This document shows, piece by piece, positions 7,624-15,034 of a stretch of DNA of 20,096 nt (its first letter is position 1; each line of letters opens with the position of its first letter). The notes beneath the pieces were generated by a model that saw only the letters and a list, made by a program, of their open reading frames with translations, had not been told where the DNA came from and searched no databases. Source of the stretch: CAYPZT01 sp964415435 (GTDB taxonomy: Bacteria > Patescibacteriota > Microgenomatia > UBA1406 > GWC2-37-13); contig CAYPZT010000016.1 in the NCBI GenBank assembly GCA_964415435.1, positions 1 to 20,096 of the forward strand, written 5' to 3'. A program made the translations under genes and the position numbers.

Positions 7624-8163
7624 ATGCTTGTACAAAAGGATGAGCTCCTTAAACAGTTCGTTACAGAAACAGACGTTTTTATTAAAAGCAAATTACTTGA
7701 GAGTCTTATCCGGGATGCAGGTATGAGAGTGGGAGACATAGCTCAAAGTACCAATCTAAAGCCTTCGTATCTTTCGCATCTTAGACGTATTGCCCGGATT
7801 CCTGATTCGGTCTATGACGGATATTACAATAACCTCATAAGCGCCAGTCATCTATTTATTCTCTCACGACTTAAAAATGATAAAGACATAGTAGCAGCAT
7901 ATGAGAAGATATTGGAGAATAATCTTTCTGCAGTTGCGACAGAGATACTTATACGCGAAAAATTATATGGGATTAAAAAGAAAGGGGAGTATCTCTCCGC
8001 AGAAGAAAAAAAGAGGCTGGTCCAACATATTTCGGACGAGTACGGAGGTGCGGAACTTGATATTATGCAGTCGCGGATAAAGTCTAAGATTATGATCACT
8101 TTAAAAGGAGATCTGGATAAGACAGGCAGGGCATTACGAAAAATACTCGAAAAGCTTGCCTGA
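7624..8163 (+). CDS. ParB-like helix-turn-helix protein lacking the ParB N-terminal domain
   Basis: A 179-residue soluble protein. Residues about 22-112 resemble the central DNA-binding domain of ParB/Spo0J/Noc. There is a helix-turn-helix (MRVGDIAQSTNLKPSYLSHL, residues 34-53), followed by the typical RIARIPDSV, the LISASHLFILSRL element and a helix ending in LSAVATEILIRE. Residues 113-145 look like a charged linker. The last 25 residues (KIMITLKGDLDKTGRALRKI) resemble the C-terminal strand-helix dimer module of ParB. The N-terminal ParB domain with the GERR CTP-binding motif is absent, and no parA lies in the window. It may bind a specific DNA site as a dimer but could not form a CTP-gated sliding clamp. 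The start is supported by the -10 box 6 nt upstream. Its 3' end overlaps lepB by 30 bp, tail to tail. Function is inferred from fold similarity only. Confidence 0.75.
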   Translation: MLVQKDELLKQFVTETDVFIKSKLLESLIRDAGMRVGDIAQSTNLKPSYLSHLRRIARIPDSVYDGYYNNLISASHLFILSRLKNDKDIVAAYEKILENNLSAVATEILIREKLYGIKKKGEYLSAEEKKRLVQHISDEYGGAELDIMQSRIKSKIMITLKGDLDKTGRALRKILEKLA

Positions 8164-8742
8164 TACACAGGAACGAAGGGTGTTGGGCCAGGGATTTTGT
8201 ATCAGCCCCATCTTGTTTGCCGGGAGATAGCGGTAGAATACGTATCCAATAACATCCTCCAGAGGGATTGTTCCAAACTCGCGTGAATCTGACGACCTTG
8301 GCCGGTTATCGCCCATTACAAATAGTTGGCCGGGGGGCACAGTTATTGGTTCATCTGCTCTCATAAATCCACCCTCCCATACGTTTGTCGGCGCAGCAAG
8401 ATAATCTTCCTGGACGGCTTGTCCATTCACAAATACCTCATTGCCGCTTGTGACCATTACAGTATCTCCGGGAAGACCTACTACACGCTTAATGTAGTCA
8501 ATATCCTTGTTTCGCGGAGATTTAAATACCACCACGTCTCCTCGTTCCGGATCACGAATTTTATAGGTGATTTTGCTTGTTAATATATAGTCGCCTGAGT
8601 CGAAAGTGGGTTCCATTGATGCGCCTCGGACCTGATTGGGTTGTAAGATAAAAAGATAAACTACAATGAAGAGCGAACCGATAAAGACAATGGTCTCAAG
8701 TATATCCATCACAAACTCGATAATGACCTTCACTATGCCCAT
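8134..8742 (-). CDS. lepB: Signal peptidase I
   Basis: A 202-residue membrane-anchored serine protease that removes signal peptides from exported proteins on the outer face of the membrane. One N-terminal membrane segment (about residues 14-34) is followed by box B GASMEPTFDSGDY with nucleophile S42. Next come RGDVVVFKSPR and YIKRVVGLPGD with general-base K85, then box E GDNRPRSSDSREFG (residues 144-157). The length is typical of Gram-positive SipS-type enzymes. The tail after RYLP is unusual and overlaps the ParB-like gene by 30 bp on the other strand. The secreted lipase-like protein encoded nearby (8905-11268) has a signal peptide that this enzyme would be expected to cut. The ATG lies 8 nt after a TACAAT box. 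Confidence 0.95.
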   Translation of the reverse strand: MGIVKVIIEFVMDILETIVFIGSLFIVVYLFILQPNQVRGASMEPTFDSGDYILTSKITYKIRDPERGDVVVFKSPRNKDIDYIKRVVGLPGDTVMVTSGNEVFVNGQAVQEDYLAAPTNVWEGGFMRADEPITVPPGQLFVMGDNRPRSSDSREFGTIPLEDVIGYVFYRYLPANKMGLIQNPWPNTLRSCVSGKLFEYFS

Positions 8743-8750
8743 AACTCATC

Positions 8751-8756
8751 ATTGTA
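8751..8756 (-). promoter_or_regulatory. -10 box of lepB, leaderless arrangement
   Basis: TACAAT on the minus strand ends 8 nt before the lepB ATG. At 17 nt spacing, TTGTTT (8774-8779, minus) matches the first three bases of the -35 consensus. It lies in the 73-bp divergent gap to tRNA-Val. Confidence 0.58.
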
Positions 8757-8794
8757 GAGAAGCCGGCGCTAAAAAACAAGCGGCCTTCATGCTG

Positions 8795-8800
8795 TATAAT
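8795..8800 (+). promoter_or_regulatory. -10 box of tRNA-Val
   Basis: A perfect TATAAT ends 15 nt before the first base of the tRNA, giving a short 5' leader of about 8 nt for RNase P to remove. No clear -35 element was found at 16-18 nt. Confidence 0.6.
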
Positions 8801-8815
8801 TGTATCCGCGATACA

Positions 8816-8889
8816 GGCTGTTTAGCTCAGTTGGCTAGAGCGTTCGATTCACATTCGAAAGGTCGGGGGTTCAAGTCCCTCAACAGCCA
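8816..8889 (+). tRNA. tRNA-Val, anticodon CAC
   Basis: A complete cloverleaf of 74 nt can be drawn: acceptor GGCTGTT pairs with AACAGCC, the D arm is GCTC...GAGC, and the anticodon stem TTCGA pairs with TCGAA around the 7-nt loop TTCACAT. The variable loop is AGGTC, and the T arm GGGGG/CCCTC (one G-U) encloses TTCAAGT. The anticodon CAC reads GUG (valine). The discriminator is A. CCA is not encoded (CCC follows), so a CCA-adding enzyme is needed, unlike the tRNA-Thr at 19760-19835. It stands alone with its own promoter, and its 3' end is 15 bp from the convergent lipase stop. Confidence 0.95.
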
Positions 8890-8904
8890 CCCCTCTTATC
8901 CCAC

Positions 8905-11268
8905 CTACTTTTTATTAGGCAGACCTTTGACGATAAGCGTCAGTATATGGATGATATTCTTTATTAGCTTTTTTAAGCTTGGCGCATGATGCTTCGGCGA
9001 TGAATCGTGCTTCCGCGGTGTTGGAGTGGGAGTAGGTTTCTTGATTTTTGTTGGCGTTGGTTTTTGAGAAGGTTTTACCGTCGGTGTAGGTGTGCGGGTA
9101 GGCGTAGGTGTTGATGTGAGCGTGGGTGTAGGAAATGCAGGGAACGCGGACTGATTATTAAAGTTGACGGTGTAGCGATCAATCTGCTCTGCAGTCGTCC
9201 GGTTTGTTTTTGTCTCCCACAGTTCGTTATGTTCGGCAATCTGGCCGACATGCAATGTATATGTACCTTCCGCAGTTCCGATCACTCTCATGGTGTATGA
9301 GCCGCTCTTCGCATTCGGAATAAGGATCAGTCCGTCCTCTTCAACATATATAGAATCATCTATCGATACTTCCATTCGTGCAGGAGACTGCATCAGGAAT
9401 ATCAACGAGGGCGAAAGTACGGTCTTCTGTCCTTCAACTATCTGTGAATCCTCTACCGGAATCTCCAAGAGCGATATGATTTCTTTTATTCCTGTTTTTG
9501 TTGAAACGAGCTCTCCATGGTCCAGACCCAAATCAGTATTGCTGACTGCGGTTGAGGAGGTTTTTAGTACGGTGCCATCCCCATCGCCAAGCGACGTACT
9601 TATAGGCACGCCATCTGGGTAGATACCCAGTGAGTGTTCTATGATACCACCGGGTTTTACCGTTAAACCGCTTGGCGTGTCTTTTCCCGCGCCTGACATG
9701 GTGTGAAGCACCGAAGACAGTGTTGTGTGGGCGGCTTTTAAATTCATGAGGACGGTATTCTTAACCATCATTTCATCAAGAGGCAGCGTCGTCCCATCCT
9801 CTTTAGTAATGAAGGAAAATATTGGCAAAAGGTCAAGTAAGACAGGTACTCGTTTGTTGATCGTTTCTCTATGGGTTTCGAGAGAAGTCTTATTGAGAAC
9901 GAGCACGATTTTTTGTGCTAGCCATAAAAATGTATTATCGCGTTCGATTTCACCTCCCTCAACAGGTTTGTATGCCTGCACTACGCCTTGATGCGGACTT
10001 CCAACGGTTATAAGTTTGCCCAGGCCGTTACTCCCATATCTGTAGGCCCATGCAGTTCCCACGAGTCCGCCTAACGAGTGACCTACGATGTGTATCGGTC
10101 TGTCGGTATCTCCTGGCCTGACAACGGATTCTATGAAGTAGTTTAGATCATCAGCAGAATCAGTTATGCTTTTCCTCCAGTCGTAAGGGAATAGGAAGTA
10201 GTCCCTGTTTTGTATATATCTGGCGTTACTTAAGGTTGCCAGTAATCCATCGTACTCATGCACAAACGAAAGCAGTTTCCAGTCTGAATATGACGTCGGC
10301 GCATTATGAAGTATCGCATCGCGGTTCCAGGACGCAAGTAAACCTGGAACAATGACAACCGGAGTTTTCTGAGATACTGCGGACCCGGAAAAGGCTCTGC
10401 TCGTTTGCCATTTGCCGTCGCTACTTAGTCCGGAATAATACAGATAAAGCGCATCATCCGTCTTTAACACACATGGGGAGCTTATGTGATTGCTGTCATA
10501 TGATTCCCCCATGGTGAGAACAGTTTCAATAAATTCCCAGGATGAGGAGCATGACAAAGGAGAGGAAGCTTTATAAACAGATATTCCGTTTTTGAAAGGG
10601 CTATGTACAAACAGATAATGCGTGCTATTTTCTGTATATACATACGAACCGTCCGCCTCATAAATAAGCGGATTATTCAGACACTTCGTCCACGACTTGC
10701 CGTCTGTGGAGACAGCCATCCCTACTCGCCAGCCAAATGATCCGGAGCCCGAGTAAAACATATAGTACATGCCATCCTCCTTCATAACATAGGGAGCAGA
10801 GGTATGGGCAATTTCCCAGCTCTCAACAGGCGACAATACTTCTTGCATCGTCGACTCGTCGTAGGTTATGCCGTCGGTTGACTCAATCCTATAGATCCTT
10901 ATGCTGGAGCCGTCCCGGGGTGATGCAAAATACATGATGTACTTCCCGTTTTCTTTCAGGATGGATGGATCGTGAGTGTCGTATGGGGAATTAAAAGCAA
11001 GGTATCTGTCGGTATGCCAGTTTACTCCGTCAGGCGAAGTGGCATAGGCGATCCTGAATCTGCCTTCAACTAGAGCGGTGTACCACATTTTATATAGGCC
11101 ATTTTCTTTCATGACAAACGGCTGAAAATTAAAGGTGCCGAGAGGAGGATCTACGGAGTGTGTCATCGGAAGCGGGTTGGCAGAATCCTTTACGAAGGGG
11201 CCGATTGCATATGATGGCCTGACCAAAAAAAGCAGCATCAAGATGAGTAGTGTGACTATTTTTTTCAT
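8905..11268 (-). CDS. Secreted beta-propeller/lipase-like alpha/beta hydrolase fusion
   Basis: A 787-residue exported protein. A signal peptide (residues 1-21, cut after SYA) precedes about 280 residues with five propeller-like repeats: FVMKENGLYKMWYTA, SILKENGKYIMYFAS, YVMKEDGMYYMFYSG, a degenerate fourth, and CVLKTDDALYLYYSG. Most contain SxDGxxW/Y turns, as in GH43/GH32-like five-bladed propellers. From about residue 305 comes an LCAT/PGAP1-type lipase: VVIVPGLLASWNRD, FPYDWRKS, nucleophile S398 in VGHSLGG, probable acid D562 or D564 in GDGDGTV, and H584 in LDHGELV. A beta-rich segment (about 610-710) leads to a Pro/Thr linker (712-751) and a basic, hydrophobic C-terminal helix (about 764-783) that could anchor it to the membrane. 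It probably acts on lipid or ester substrates outside the cell, bound through the propeller; the substrate is unknown. It has a clear Shine-Dalgarno sequence. Confidence 0.85.
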   Translation of the reverse strand: MKKIVTLLILMLLFLVRPSYAIGPFVKDSANPLPMTHSVDPPLGTFNFQPFVMKENGLYKMWYTALVEGRFRIAYATSPDGVNWHTDRYLAFNSPYDTHDPSILKENGKYIMYFASPRDGSSIRIYRIESTDGITYDESTMQEVLSPVESWEIAHTSAPYVMKEDGMYYMFYSGSGSFGWRVGMAVSTDGKSWTKCLNNPLIYEADGSYVYTENSTHYLFVHSPFKNGISVYKASSPLSCSSSWEFIETVLTMGESYDSNHISSPCVLKTDDALYLYYSGLSSDGKWQTSRAFSGSAVSQKTPVVIVPGLLASWNRDAILHNAPTSYSDWKLLSFVHEYDGLLATLSNARYIQNRDYFLFPYDWRKSITDSADDLNYFIESVVRPGDTDRPIHIVGHSLGGLVGTAWAYRYGSNGLGKLITVGSPHQGVVQAYKPVEGGEIERDNTFLWLAQKIVLVLNKTSLETHRETINKRVPVLLDLLPIFSFITKEDGTTLPLDEMMVKNTVLMNLKAAHTTLSSVLHTMSGAGKDTPSGLTVKPGGIIEHSLGIYPDGVPISTSLGDGDGTVLKTSSTAVSNTDLGLDHGELVSTKTGIKEIISLLEIPVEDSQIVEGQKTVLSPSLIFLMQSPARMEVSIDDSIYVEEDGLILIPNAKSGSYTMRVIGTAEGTYTLHVGQIAEHNELWETKTNRTTAEQIDRYTVNFNNQSAFPAFPTPTLTSTPTPTRTPTPTVKPSQKPTPTKIKKPTPTPTPRKHDSSPKHHAPSLKKLIKNIIHILTLIVKGLPNKK

Positions 11269-11270
11269 TA

Positions 11271-11277
11271 CTCACCT
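11271..11277 (-). promoter_or_regulatory. Shine-Dalgarno sequence of the secreted lipase gene
   Basis: AGGTGAG lies 2 nt before the ATG at 11266-11268 and corresponds to the 3' part of the extended AGGAGGTGA consensus, so its aligned spacing is normal. It is the only clear ribosome-binding site in the window and fixes the start directly before the signal peptide. Confidence 0.65.
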
Positions 11278-11325
11278 TTTTAATAAATAGAACTAAGAGG
11301 AGCAATCGCGTTTAGACGACAAATG

Positions 11326-12246
11326 CTAGACTTTTTGCAGATAGATAGCAATAATGGAACCCTTATTGCTAAAGTTGAGAAGCGGGTGGAGGAGAGGTGA
11401 CAGGATTTCATCGAGGAGCAGTGATTTGACGCTTAGATGAGCTTTAGGTTTATTCTTCCGCGCAGTTTTCTTAGCATTTATTGGCGATAAGTGATAAATT
11501 GGTTTTTGGCCTTTTAGGACAATCTTTAATATGCCAGCAAAATGCTCGGAGTAACTAAATGTCTCGGTATGAAGGATGGTAAAGAGCCGCTTTTTGAGGC
11601 TAATTTGGAGGATTTGATGTAAGGAGTTAGCAGACAGTATCCATAAGTGCTGAGGAGGACTTAAGAAGGTGTAGTTCTCCCTTTCAGTTCGAGCTAAATG
11701 GCTGTCATAGTTTGGAGTCTCTATATAGAGGACGCCTTTAGGATTGAGGATTTCCCCTATTTCCTTTATAAGATCAGTAGGTGAAGCAACATGTTCTATA
11801 ACATGGCTAAGGGTCACCACGTCATACTTTTTGCGGTTCTTTTTCCTAAATGTCCGCCAGTCGGCCAATGTTATTTTTTTGCCAAATATTTTTTTTAGAC
11901 GGTTGTATAGTCTTTGGGATGGCTCTATTCCCTCTACTTCATACTTCTGTTTTCGGGCTTCTAACATAAGGTGTCCCTGCCCTGCTCCTATATCCAGAAG
12001 CGTTGTGGCATTGGGGCAAAGTGCCCTGACTTTTTTCATGACGTGTTTTGCTCTTTTTTCAAGTCTTTGACTGTCTTTAACGTTCAGACTATAGGTAAAC
12101 TCATTTTCATAATAACTCGCGGTTTTACGGGCCGAAGGAAAGGGGCGCATGTACAGGAGTTTGCAGTTCAGGCACTCGTAGTAGGTATGCCCTGCCCGTT
12201 TAGCAAAGAAAAAACTGTCGGTTTTCTTACAGAGTGGACATTCCAT
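11326..12246 (-). CDS. Zinc-ribbon SAM-dependent methyltransferase
   Basis: A 306-residue cytoplasmic protein. The N-terminus has a zinc ribbon (C3, C6, C25, C28), followed by a class I methyltransferase domain. Motif I is TLLDIGAGQGHL (residues 82-93), the acidic end of strand 2 is in VEGIEPSQ, and post-I motifs include VTLSHVIEHV and GVLYIETPNYDS. This architecture is common in Methyltransf_23-type and sugar C-methyltransferases found in glycan clusters. It diverges from the glycan operon that begins at 12324, so methylation of a nucleotide sugar or glycan is plausible but not shown. The secreted lipase gene lies 57 bp downstream in the same direction and may be co-transcribed. The ATG lies 8 nt after TATAAT. 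Confidence 0.87.
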   Translation of the reverse strand: MECPLCKKTDSFFFAKRAGHTYYECLNCKLLYMRPFPSARKTASYYENEFTYSLNVKDSQRLEKRAKHVMKKVRALCPNATTLLDIGAGQGHLMLEARKQKYEVEGIEPSQRLYNRLKKIFGKKITLADWRTFRKKNRKKYDVVTLSHVIEHVASPTDLIKEIGEILNPKGVLYIETPNYDSHLARTERENYTFLSPPQHLWILSANSLHQILQISLKKRLFTILHTETFSYSEHFAGILKIVLKGQKPIYHLSPINAKKTARKNKPKAHLSVKSLLLDEILSPLLHPLLNFSNKGSIIAIYLQKV

Positions 12247-12254
12247 GGTACTAG

Positions 12255-12260
12255 ATTATA
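12255..12260 (-). promoter_or_regulatory. -10 box of the methyltransferase gene, leaderless arrangement
   Basis: TATAAT on the minus strand ends 8 nt before the ATG at 12244-12246. No -35 element at normal spacing was recognised. It shares a 77-bp divergent gap with the promoter of the glycan operon. Confidence 0.6.
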
Positions 12261-12308
12261 GCGCCATTTGGCAAACTTTAGGTTGGTATTAAAGTCTGGA
12301 GCATACGA

Positions 12309-12314
12309 TATAAT
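12309..12314 (+). promoter_or_regulatory. -10 box of the surface-glycan operon
   Basis: TATAAT ends 9 nt before the ATG of the first glycosyltransferase, again predicting a leader of 0-3 nt. It is the only promoter-like site recognised ahead of the six-gene operon. No -35 element was found at 16-18 nt. Confidence 0.58.
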
Positions 12315-12323
12315 AATGTATCT

Positions 12324-13091
12324 ATGAAAAGAGGGCTCTCAGTTATTGTAATCACCAAAGACTGCGAAGAACTTTTGGGACAATGTCTCGAGTCAGTAAT
12401 CGATCTTGCCGACGAATATGTAGTGGTCGATAACCGTTCCACAGATAATACTATTTCTGTTGCCAGGTCGTACCATGCCCGTACTTTTATAAGTAGCAGT
12501 GAAGATCTGGGAGTTTTGCGCGAGATCGCGCTTGAAAAAGCAGAACGTGAATGGATTTTGGTACTTGATTCTGACGAGCGTGCAAGTGCTGCACTTTGCC
12601 TTGAGATAAAAAAAATTCTTAAATCCGCAAAAAACTGCGGCGGTTATCTCGTACCCTTTAGAAATCATTTGTTTGGCAAACCAGTCCGCTATGGAGGTGA
12701 AGACTATAAAATGCTGAGAGTATTCAGGAAGAGCATGGTAACAATTAAACCGCAGCTGATACATGAAGGCTTCAGAATGAAAAGAGGAAAGCCGTGTGAA
12801 ATGATACATCATATTGATCATTATTCGTACAGGACACCAGCACAACTGATAAAGAAATTTACTCAGTACGCATTAAGGGAGGCAAAACAAAAATATAGAG
12901 ATCAAGAAAGTGTATCAATTAAGAAACTGGTGCTATACGGACCACATATGTTCTATGCTCGTTTTATTAAAGACAAGGGATACAAGGACGGCTTTTCACG
13001 GCTGATTTTGGACGGAGCCTTTGCTTATATGGAGGGACTCACCTACTACCTGTTGGCCTACTATCGTTTAAAGGCAAAGCTGAAAATATGA
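12324..13091 (+). CDS. Family 2 glycosyltransferase (WaaE/KdtX-like)
   Basis: A 255-residue GT-A fold enzyme. The N-terminal strand LSVIVITKDCEELLGQCLES is followed by EYVVVDNRSTDNT and the metal/nucleotide-binding motif LVLDSDER (D82, D84). The centre (NHLFGKPVRYGGEDYKMLRVF...HEGFR) matches the WaaE/KdtX-like subgroup of GT2, which often adds glucose or a related sugar to a growing surface glycan. No membrane helix is obvious except a weak hydrophobic stretch near the C-terminus. It is the first gene of the glycan operon and overlaps the next by 4 nt (ATGA). The enzyme at 17122-17886 has the same architecture and may be a paralogue. Donor and acceptor sugars cannot be told. Confidence 0.88.
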   Translation: MKRGLSVIVITKDCEELLGQCLESVIDLADEYVVVDNRSTDNTISVARSYHARTFISSSEDLGVLREIALEKAEREWILVLDSDERASAALCLEIKKILKSAKNCGGYLVPFRNHLFGKPVRYGGEDYKMLRVFRKSMVTIKPQLIHEGFRMKRGKPCEMIHHIDHYSYRTPAQLIKKFTQYALREAKQKYRDQESVSIKKLVLYGPHMFYARFIKDKGYKDGFSRLILDGAFAYMEGLTYYLLAYYRLKAKLKI

Positions 13092-15034
13092 AATCAAACA
13101 TAACGTTTATTATTGTGGCATACAGAACTCCGACCTCGGAACTGTTGCGCCTCAGACGGGAAATAATGCTTATATCAAAGAGCTTTTCCATCGTAGTGAT
13201 TGACAATACGAAGACCAATAGAGGATTTGCGGAGGGTGCAAACGAAGGAATCCAAGAGGCAAAGGGATCGGACTATTTTGTCGTGATGAATCCGGACGTA
13301 AGTCTAAAGGGTATGAAAAAGGAAACACTACTGGCCGGGTCCAGACACTTCGATATCTGGGGGGGAGCGATGGAGCAAAACGGGAGAACATATTTCGGGG
13401 GCATTATAGACCCCATACGTTTGAGTGGAGGGCTTATGGAAAAGAAGCCGATGAAACGGTTCACTCGCGTGGATTTCGTGTCAGGATCATTCATGGTAAT
13501 AAAAAGAGACGTGATAGAGAAAGTCGGGTTACTGGAGGAGCTTTATGGTATGTACTACGAGGATGTTGATTATTGCTATCGGGCGCAAAAGTCCGGTTTT
13601 TCCATTGGAATTGACACCCGACTGCATTACATACATTTCGAAAACTCTGTCACCAGCCCTCAGAAAGATTACTTTTTGGCAAAAAACAGAATGCTATTTT
13701 TTTTGAAAAATGCTACACTCCCGCTAAAGATCCGAGAACTGATTCGTACGCCCAAAACATTATGGCAGGAAAGAAAAACGATCATGAGGGCGGTTAGAAG
13801 AAGTGCTTTCATTTTGAACTTCGCGAGTCTTAACGTCTCATCAATTCTAAACAAGCTTCTCAATTTTGTACTGTTTTTATTCCTTATCAAATATCTTTCC
13901 CCGGCAGAGTACGGCATATACACTGTTGTTTGGGCTCAGGTAAGCTTACTGGGTCCCTTTTTGGACTTTGGCACCACATCGTATGGTCTTATATATGGAA
14001 ATGAGACGAAAAACGAGCATCTGTCCAAGCTCTTCTCTTTTCGGATCATCGTATCGGTACTGAGCTTTGTGGCAACGCTGCTTTTAGCACTTCTCTTCAG
14101 ATTTCAGACCTCAATTCTTGGGTTTGTTGCCCTTGCCTCAATGGTGATGTTTTTCAATATGAGCTCGGGCAGTTATCTCATTCTCATGTCGCTTCGTGAA
14201 AAGGTATATGATGTGTCCCGGCTCTCAGTGGTTCTCAACAGTATTCTCATTGGCGCACTTATAGTTTCACTTATCGTGACTCAGAGTCTGCAAAGCATAT
14301 TCGCCGTTTTATTTATACTTTACTCGGTTTTTACGGTTTTCTATCTTTACCTCTTAAAAAAGGAGTTACCGGCTCTCAGATTCATTATTGACACAGTTTC
14401 CTGGAAAGAGATTGTCCGAAAGTCATACATATTTGTACTTATAAGTTTTTTTGCCGGAATATATTTCAAAGCCGATGTTTTCCTCTTGAATTCTTTGCAG
14501 TCGGAGACGGCAGTCGGCACCTATTCAGCAGGGTACAAGTTTCTTGAGGCACTGGTTTTCATTGCGGCAAGCTACAATATCATTGCTACCCCTCTGTTCG
14601 TGAAGCTTGCTACAGGAAAAAAAGCGGCCTTCGTCTGGAGGATCAAGCGAGATGTAGCGTGGCTCAGTATGCTCGGATTTGTAACTGCGATAGGAGCATT
14701 TATCGCTGGGCCTCATGTGCTCCCTGTTTTTTTGAAGACCGGTTATAGGGATTCGGTAACGGTTGCCGTCATTGTTCTTTTTTCACTGCCCTTTATATTC
14801 ATGAGTTCAGTATTCATAAATGTTCTCTACGTTCTGAAAAAAACATATCTTGTCGCCATACTTTTCGCCGTCCAGATAGCTTTTAATATTACAGCGAACT
14901 ATTTACTGATACCTCACTACTCCTATCTCGCTTCTTCCTATATCACAGTCTTTTCGGAGATAATTAACACTATTTTGTTTATGATCGCTGCGGTAGTCGT
15001 TATAAATAAATTCAGATTTTCTGATACAAAATGA
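13088..15034 (+). CDS. Fusion of a family 2 glycosyltransferase with a Wzx-like flippase
   Basis: One uninterrupted 648-codon frame encodes two proteins that are normally separate. Residues 1 to about 230 form a rhamnosyltransferase-like GT2: TFIIVAYRTPTSELL, VVIDNTKTNRGFAEGANEG, the DxD-equivalent VMNPDVS (68-72), and VSGSFMVIKRDVIEKVG followed by YYEDVDYCYR with the catalytic-base ED pair at 158-159. From about residue 240, NFASLNVSSILNKLLNF and IKYLSPAEYGIYTVV open a polytopic membrane protein of about 12 helices typical of Wzx/MOP flippases. These move undecaprenyl-linked oligosaccharides across the membrane. Met233 is in frame at the domain boundary and could be an internal start giving a free flippase. 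It overlaps both neighbours by 4 nt. No frameshift sign is seen. Confidence 0.9.
   Translation: MKSNITFIIVAYRTPTSELLRLRREIMLISKSFSIVVIDNTKTNRGFAEGANEGIQEAKGSDYFVVMNPDVSLKGMKKETLLAGSRHFDIWGGAMEQNGRTYFGGIIDPIRLSGGLMEKKPMKRFTRVDFVSGSFMVIKRDVIEKVGLLEELYGMYYEDVDYCYRAQKSGFSIGIDTRLHYIHFENSVTSPQKDYFLAKNRMLFFLKNATLPLKIRELIRTPKTLWQERKTIMRAVRRSAFILNFASLNVSSILNKLLNFVLFLFLIKYLSPAEYGIYTVVWAQVSLLGPFLDFGTTSYGLIYGNETKNEHLSKLFSFRIIVSVLSFVATLLLALLFRFQTSILGFVALASMVMFFNMSSGSYLILMSLREKVYDVSRLSVVLNSILIGALIVSLIVTQSLQSIFAVLFILYSVFTVFYLYLLKKELPALRFIIDTVSWKEIVRKSYIFVLISFFAGIYFKADVFLLNSLQSETAVGTYSAGYKFLEALVFIAASYNIIATPLFVKLATGKKAAFVWRIKRDVAWLSMLGFVTAIGAFIAGPHVLPVFLKTGYRDSVTVAVIVLFSLPFIFMSSVFINVLYVLKKTYLVAILFAVQIAFNITANYLLIPHYSYLASSYITVFSEIINTILFMIAAVVVINKFRFSDTK

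Noticed and set aside
8905..8920. T-run after tRNA-Val as an intrinsic terminator
   Set aside because: The only hairpin upstream is the tRNA itself, and the T-run lies within the last lipase codons; not enough to call a terminator.
8666..8989. Plus-strand 107-codon frame across the lepB start and tRNA-Val
   Set aside because: It crosses the lepB promoter and reads through the whole tRNA-Val; there is no protein family resemblance outside the tRNA-derived part.
9022..9135. Repetitive T/G-rich stretch in the lipase gene as a tandem repeat or regulatory array
   Set aside because: It encodes the Thr-Pro stalk; the repetition is explained by the amino-acid composition and the units are irregular.
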